Source: Candidatus Methylomirabilota bacterium (GTDB taxonomy: Bacteria; Methylomirabilota; Methylomirabilia; Methylomirabilales; Methylomirabilaceae). Taken from it: a DNA stretch of 17,834 nt. The position numbers and the translations under genes were made by a program. A model generated the notes under the pieces. The model did no database searches, had not been told where the DNA came from, and was given only the letters and a program-made list of their open reading frames with translations. The stretch covers positions 1 to 17,834 of the forward strand of contig PQAQ01000213.1 of NCBI GenBank assembly GCA_003105305.1, given 5' to 3'. How positions within the stretch are numbered: the stretch's first letter is position 1; each line of letters starts with the position of its first letter. This document shows positions 15,137 through 17,834 of this stretch, in pieces.

Positions 15137-15452
15137 TCAACCGTGGACTTGCGGACGTCCGGGTGACGGCATAGCGGAAATAGCATGAGTCGCGTCACGA
15201 CAGAATATAGCCACGTAGCAAAGCTTCCTACACTCGGCAATGAGCCACTCGTCTCCTGAGTCAGAAAATTCGGCGAAGCAATAAACGCCCCATGTATCGT
15301 AACTTCCGCGAAAGCGGTAATCCAGAGTTCCTATTATTTCCTGGATTCCGGCTCGCGCCCGCTTGACGGGCTTGGCCGGAATGACGTCAGCAAATCTGTA
15401 ACCGATTCGGGAAATAGGACCCCAGGTACCGATGGCTAAAAGCTGAGGGGCT
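15137..15452. other. Non-coding stretch with REP-like element
   Basis: This 316-base stretch separates the ankyrin fragment from the second PIN toxin. A 117-codon minus-strand frame crosses it and runs into the toxin gene, but it translates the palindromic repeat as VIPAKPVKRARAGIQ, a common artefact of REP-like repeats, and has no ribosome binding site or recognisable domain. A small GNRA-type hairpin, CCGC-GAAA-GCGG, lies near 15305-15316. I see no gene here that I would defend. Confidence 0.5.
15346..15381. repeat. REP-like nested palindrome
   Basis: Outer arms TTCCGGC (15346-15352) and GCCGGAA (15375-15381) enclose an inner hairpin GCCCG (15357-15361), loop CTTGA, CGGGC (15367-15371). 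The context CTGGATTCCGGC ... GCCGGAATGACG is the form of dispersed extragenic palindromes found in many bacterial genomes. Only one copy is in this window, so its repeated nature is inferred from that resemblance. Confidence 0.6.
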
Positions 15453-15890
15453 TTAAGCGGGGATGTCCACGTCTCCCAGGAAGCGGACAAAGGGCAGGGT
15501 GCGGAGTTTTTGGTGGAGCTTCCGGTCGGCGGTGATGAGATTGCAGCGTATCGACTCGGCTAACGCGACAAACGTCACATCGTAAAAGGTCACATCGTAG
15601 CGTAGGGCCATTCTGAGCGTGCTTGTAGCGACGGTACTTTCCAGTGTATGCACCGTCAGACCCAAGGCGAATACGTCGCGCAGGATCGTCTCTGCGTTCC
15701 CTTGGAGCAGGTCGTTCTTCTGCTTGATGGTATTGCCCAATTCATAGAACAAGAGGTCCGGAACATGGATCTCGATCTCTCCGTTCAGGTATTGATCTAA
15801 AAGTACAAGTGCCTGTGGGACAAGCGGCTCTTCGGAAGGCTGTCGGCACCATTTGAAGACGACCGACGTGTCCAGCACAAGGAGAGTCAT
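15453..15890 (-). CDS. vapC: VapC-type PIN ribonuclease toxin
   Basis: An intact PIN-domain toxin of 145 residues, expected to cut RNA and arrest growth unless bound by its antitoxin. The acidic site is complete: Asp in LVLDTSVVFKW near residue 7, Glu in DLLFYELGN near 50, Asp in TFYDVTFVALAE near 102, and Asp in LITADRKLH near 120. The length is typical. Its ATG overlaps the antitoxin stop as ATGA, so the two are translationally coupled. In contrast to the broken toxin at 11614-12016 it keeps a full reading frame. Confidence 0.9.
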   Translation of the reverse strand: MTLLVLDTSVVFKWCRQPSEEPLVPQALVLLDQYLNGEIEIHVPDLLFYELGNTIKQKNDLLQGNAETILRDVFALGLTVHTLESTVATSTLRMALRYDVTFYDVTFVALAESIRCNLITADRKLHQKLRTLPFVRFLGDVDIPA

Positions 15891-16147
15891 CGGGCGTATC
15901 GGGTCTCACGCAGGCGCCGAATGAGTTGGGTCGAATCGAATGTCCCTCGCCATTTGGTCGCTCGGATGGACTCAAACGCCTGCTGTACGGCGGGGTTGTC
16001 GATAGGCCGCATGTAAGGCTGTCCCTTTTGAAGGTAGGCGCGAACGGCCTCCCGAATGAGTTCGCTTCGAGTGCGGTGCTCCGCTCGTGACACGGCATCG
16101 ACAGCCTTCAGGAATTCATCGGGTAGCGAAATCATGACCTTGGCCAT
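15887..16147 (-). CDS. vapB: Ribbon-helix-helix (CopG-like) antitoxin
   Basis: An 86-residue antitoxin. MAKVMISLPDEFLKAVDAVSRAEHRTRSELIREAVRAYL is a ribbon-helix-helix domain: the MISLP strand binds DNA as a dimer, and the RSELIREAVRAYL helix is typical. The rest (DNPAVQQAFESIRATKWRGTFDSTQLIRRLRE) should cover the toxin. GGAGGTG lies six bases before ATG 16147, so the longer frame to 16195 is not used. It overlaps the toxin by four bases and probably represses the operon through palindromes just upstream. Confidence 0.88.
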   Translation of the reverse strand: MAKVMISLPDEFLKAVDAVSRAEHRTRSELIREAVRAYLQKGQPYMRPIDNPAVQQAFESIRATKWRGTFDSTQLIRRLRETRYAR

Positions 16148-16178
16148 CGTTTTCACCTCCAAGGGCAGAGTAATAAAG

Positions 16179-16214
16179 ATTATATAATATGTCAATACCC
16201 TCGAATTCAGGGTA
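16179..16214 (-). promoter_or_regulatory. Control region of the second vapBC pair
   Basis: An AT-rich palindrome ATTATATAAT (16179-16188) contains TATAAT on both strands. A second dyad, TACCCT-N7-AGGGTA (16196-16214), sits upstream, with TTGACA between them on the minus strand at 16195-16190. TTGACA and TATAAT are too close together to serve as one promoter, so the exact pairing is unclear. The dyads are good candidates for antitoxin binding. Confidence 0.4.
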
Positions 16215-16240
16215 CGATGGCATAACCTGTTGATTCCTGA

Positions 16241-16469
16241 TCAGGTGTCGAATCGTTCGATTCGGACGGCGCAGACTTTGTATGCGGAGATCTTGGCGAG
16301 GGGATCGAGGGCGGCCCTGGTGACCCCGGTTAATTCGCCGCAATGGGAGATGAGCCACACCGGTGCGCCTTCATCGAGACCGAGTCGCGTGGCATTGTCC
16401 GGATAGGTAGCGACCTCGAGTCGGGGGGCGAGGTCAAGGAGTGCTTTAGCGCGCGTAGTCAGCATCCCG
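16241..16469 (-). pseudogene. C-terminal remnant of formate dehydrogenase alpha subunit
   Basis: Just past the stop of the long frame, and in another frame, the protein family resumes: MLTTRAKALLDLAPRLEV, then YPDNATRLGLDEGAPVWLIS and finally ALDPLAKISAYKVCAVRIE, the usual end of these proteins, stopping at 16241. This is the molybdopterin-dinucleotide-binding domain, but reduced to about 74 codons where over 110 are normal. Between LTT and RAKAL the family has a stretch like GR...H...MTR, which is missing. Between GELTGVTR and ALDPLAK another stretch of roughly 25-30 residues is missing. It is not preceded by a ribosome binding site. It should be read together with the frame that starts beyond the right edge and ends at 16470. 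Confidence 0.75.
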
Positions 16470-17834
16470 CTATGTCACCGGGACAAATGGCGCCTTCCCA
16501 ACGGGAAACGACTCCGCGTACAGGAAGCGGGTGCCCGGGTGATCTGACGTCGGACAGGGCCACTGAATCCCTCCCTCACGATCCAGTCGATCATAGGAGA
16601 TGCCGCCGAGAAACGGAACCAGTCTCGCCATTTCGTCAAAGATCTCGGCCGAGTGAGCATAGTGAAATCCTGCACCCGATAGACCAAGTCTATCGGCAAC
16701 CCGTCTGGCCAGTTCGGAGGTGATCCGCCAATCCGGTTTGGCCTCTCCAGGCGGATCGATCGCCTTGCGGACCCGTTGGACGCGCCGCTCCGAGTTCGTG
16801 AACGTTCCATCCTTTTCCGCAAAGGCAGCCGCCGGCAGGAAGACATGCGCCAGTTCTGCCGTCTCGTGCAGAAAGAGATCCTGGACTACAAGGCAGTCGA
16901 GGCTGGAGAGCGCCTTCTTTGCGTGATGAAGATCGGGTTCGGTGAGAAGAGGATCTTCGCCCACGATGTACATGGCCCGGATTGATCCGTTCACGCACGC
17001 GTCGATCATGTCGGTGAGCGACATACCCGCGCTGTCAGGGGGCTGAAAGCCCCAGGCCGCGCCGAACTTGTCCAGCACCGTTGGGGTATAGTGTTGATAC
17101 CCGGGGAGGTGACTGGGGAGGCAGCCCGCATCGCAGCAGCCCTGCACGTTGTTCTGGCCTCGAAGCGGTGAGATCCCGGAGCCGGCGAACCCCATCTGAC
17201 CCGAGACAAGGGAGAGGTTCAGAAGGGTATGGACGTTGGCCGTCCCATTCGTGTGTTGGGTCACCCCCATTCCCCAGAGGAGGCAGGAGCCGGAGAAGGC
17301 GGGCTTCGCGTACCAGCGAGCGGCCTGAACGATCTGCGCCTGCGGAACGCCGGTCACCTGTTCGGCGAACTCCAACGTGTACGGTTCCAGCGACTGACGC
17401 CACACCTCAAACCCTTCGGTGCGATTCCGCACGAACTCAAGGTCGGCCAGTCCTTCGTCAATGATCACTCGCGCCATTGCATTCAAGAGAGTGACATCGG
17501 TCCCCGGCTGCTGTCGCAGCCACAGATCCGCCTGGTCGCACAGCTCAATCCGCTTCGGATTGATCACGATGAGTTTAGTGCCGCGGCTGACGGCGCGTCG
17601 GAGGCGAACGGCGATAACGGGATGATGTGATGACGGATCTGACCCGACGACCATCAGACAACCGGCCTCCTCGTAGTCGTCGTAAGAGTTGGAGGCGGCG
17701 TCGAAGCCAAGCGCGTGCAGCATTGCCGCCGCTGACGGCGAATGACGCTGGCGCGCGCAATGGTCGATGTTGTTGGCGCCCATGACTGTCCGGACGAACT
17801 TCTGAACGATGTAGCCCTCCTCGTTGGTGGCCTT
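16470..17834 (-). CDS. fdhA: Formate dehydrogenase alpha subunit, 5' end outside window, probably inactive
   Basis: The molybdenum or tungsten/bis-MGD catalytic subunit of a formate dehydrogenase (FdhF/FdhA family); the N-terminal iron-sulfur part lies beyond base 17834. From the edge inward it shows NEEGYIVQKFVRTVMGANNIDHCAR, HPVIAVRLRRA, VINPKR, LLWGMGVTQHTNG, SPLRGQNNVQGCCDAG, MYIVGEDPLLTEPD and VVQDLFLHETAELAHVFLPAAAFAEKDGTFTNSERRVQR, all in the usual order. Where the family has CARV-[Cys/Sec]-H, this protein reads CARQRH: Arg (bases 17745-17747) replaces the metal ligand, while the following His and the Arg of LRGQNN (17160-17162) are kept. The frame stops at 16470 directly after PFVPVT, where the C-terminal cofactor-binding domain should continue; pieces of it follow in another frame. 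I read this as a recently decayed gene, or a non-catalytic paralogue. The rest of the frame is clean. Confidence 0.85.
   Translation of the reverse strand, partial: KATNEEGYIVQKFVRTVMGANNIDHCARQRHSPSAAAMLHALGFDAASNSYDDYEEAGCLMVVGSDPSSHHPVIAVRLRRAVSRGTKLIVINPKRIELCDQADLWLRQQPGTDVTLLNAMARVIIDEGLADLEFVRNRTEGFEVWRQSLEPYTLEFAEQVTGVPQAQIVQAARWYAKPAFSGSCLLWGMGVTQHTNGTANVHTLLNLSLVSGQMGFAGSGISPLRGQNNVQGCCDAGCLPSHLPGYQHYTPTVLDKFGAAWGFQPPDSAGMSLTDMIDACVNGSIRAMYIVGEDPLLTEPDLHHAKKALSSLDCLVVQDLFLHETAELAHVFLPAAAFAEKDGTFTNSERRVQRVRKAIDPPGEAKPDWRITSELARRVADRLGLSGAGFHYAHSAEIFDEMARLVPFLGGISYDRLDREGGIQWPCPTSDHPGTRFLYAESFPVGKAPFVPVT

Noticed and set aside
15137..15490. A 117-codon minus-strand frame after the second vapC
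   Set aside because: It translates a REP-like palindrome (VIPAK...AGIQ), overlaps the toxin's 3' end and has no ribosome binding site.
1..17834. CRISPR arrays, tRNA or rRNA genes, transposase genes
   Set aside because: I looked for regular direct repeats, cloverleaf-like segments and DDE or Tyr/Ser recombinase motifs and saw none.

Overview
The window carries genes of a respiratory, cytochrome-rich Gram-negative-type bacterium with moderately high GC. The mix of a cytochrome b6/IV-type protein, several multihaem c cytochromes, a formate dehydrogenase alpha-subunit gene and vapBC pairs would fit an NC10 (Methylomirabilis-like) or Nitrospirota-like organism. That placement is an inference from gene content; no marker gene in the window settles it.

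Layout. Bases 1-5591 (+ strand) form a quinol/cytochrome module: the 3' part of a cytochrome b whose b6 and subunit IV halves are fused, a nine-haem membrane-anchored cytochrome c, a small three-haem cytochrome with its own consensus promoter, a large fusion of a 13-haem c domain to a dihaem b-type membrane domain, and a membrane-anchored TPR protein. Together these look like a quinol-oxidising or quinone-reducing complex that wires the membrane pool to periplasmic haem chains. Bases 5614-9877 (- strand) form a compact operon of the GldA/GldF/GldG type (ABC ATPase, permease, GldG-like protein, DUF4340 protein), with start and stop codons overlapping at two junctions, behind a recognisable promoter near 9941-9970.

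Bases 10074-11564 (- strand) encode a short RNB-domain exoribonuclease. From 11.6 to 16.2 kb lies an accessory stretch of small and broken genes around an intact ClC chloride channel with two CBS domains: a vapBC pair whose toxin is frameshifted in a G5 run, a frameshifted YgiT-type zinc-finger gene, an ankyrin-repeat fragment, a REP-like nested hairpin and a second, intact vapBC pair. The window ends (16241-17834, - strand) in a formate dehydrogenase alpha-subunit gene that runs off the right edge. It has Arg where the family has the metal-binding Cys/Sec, a premature stop before the C-terminal domain, and a C-terminal remnant in another frame with internal segments missing.

The most interesting signals are the broken formate dehydrogenase, including an 11-base stretch that reads as two adjacent family motifs in two frames; the 13-haem-c/b fusion beside the b6/IV protein; and the two small genes each broken by a single apparent extra base in a homopolymer run, which could be real decay or sequence error.
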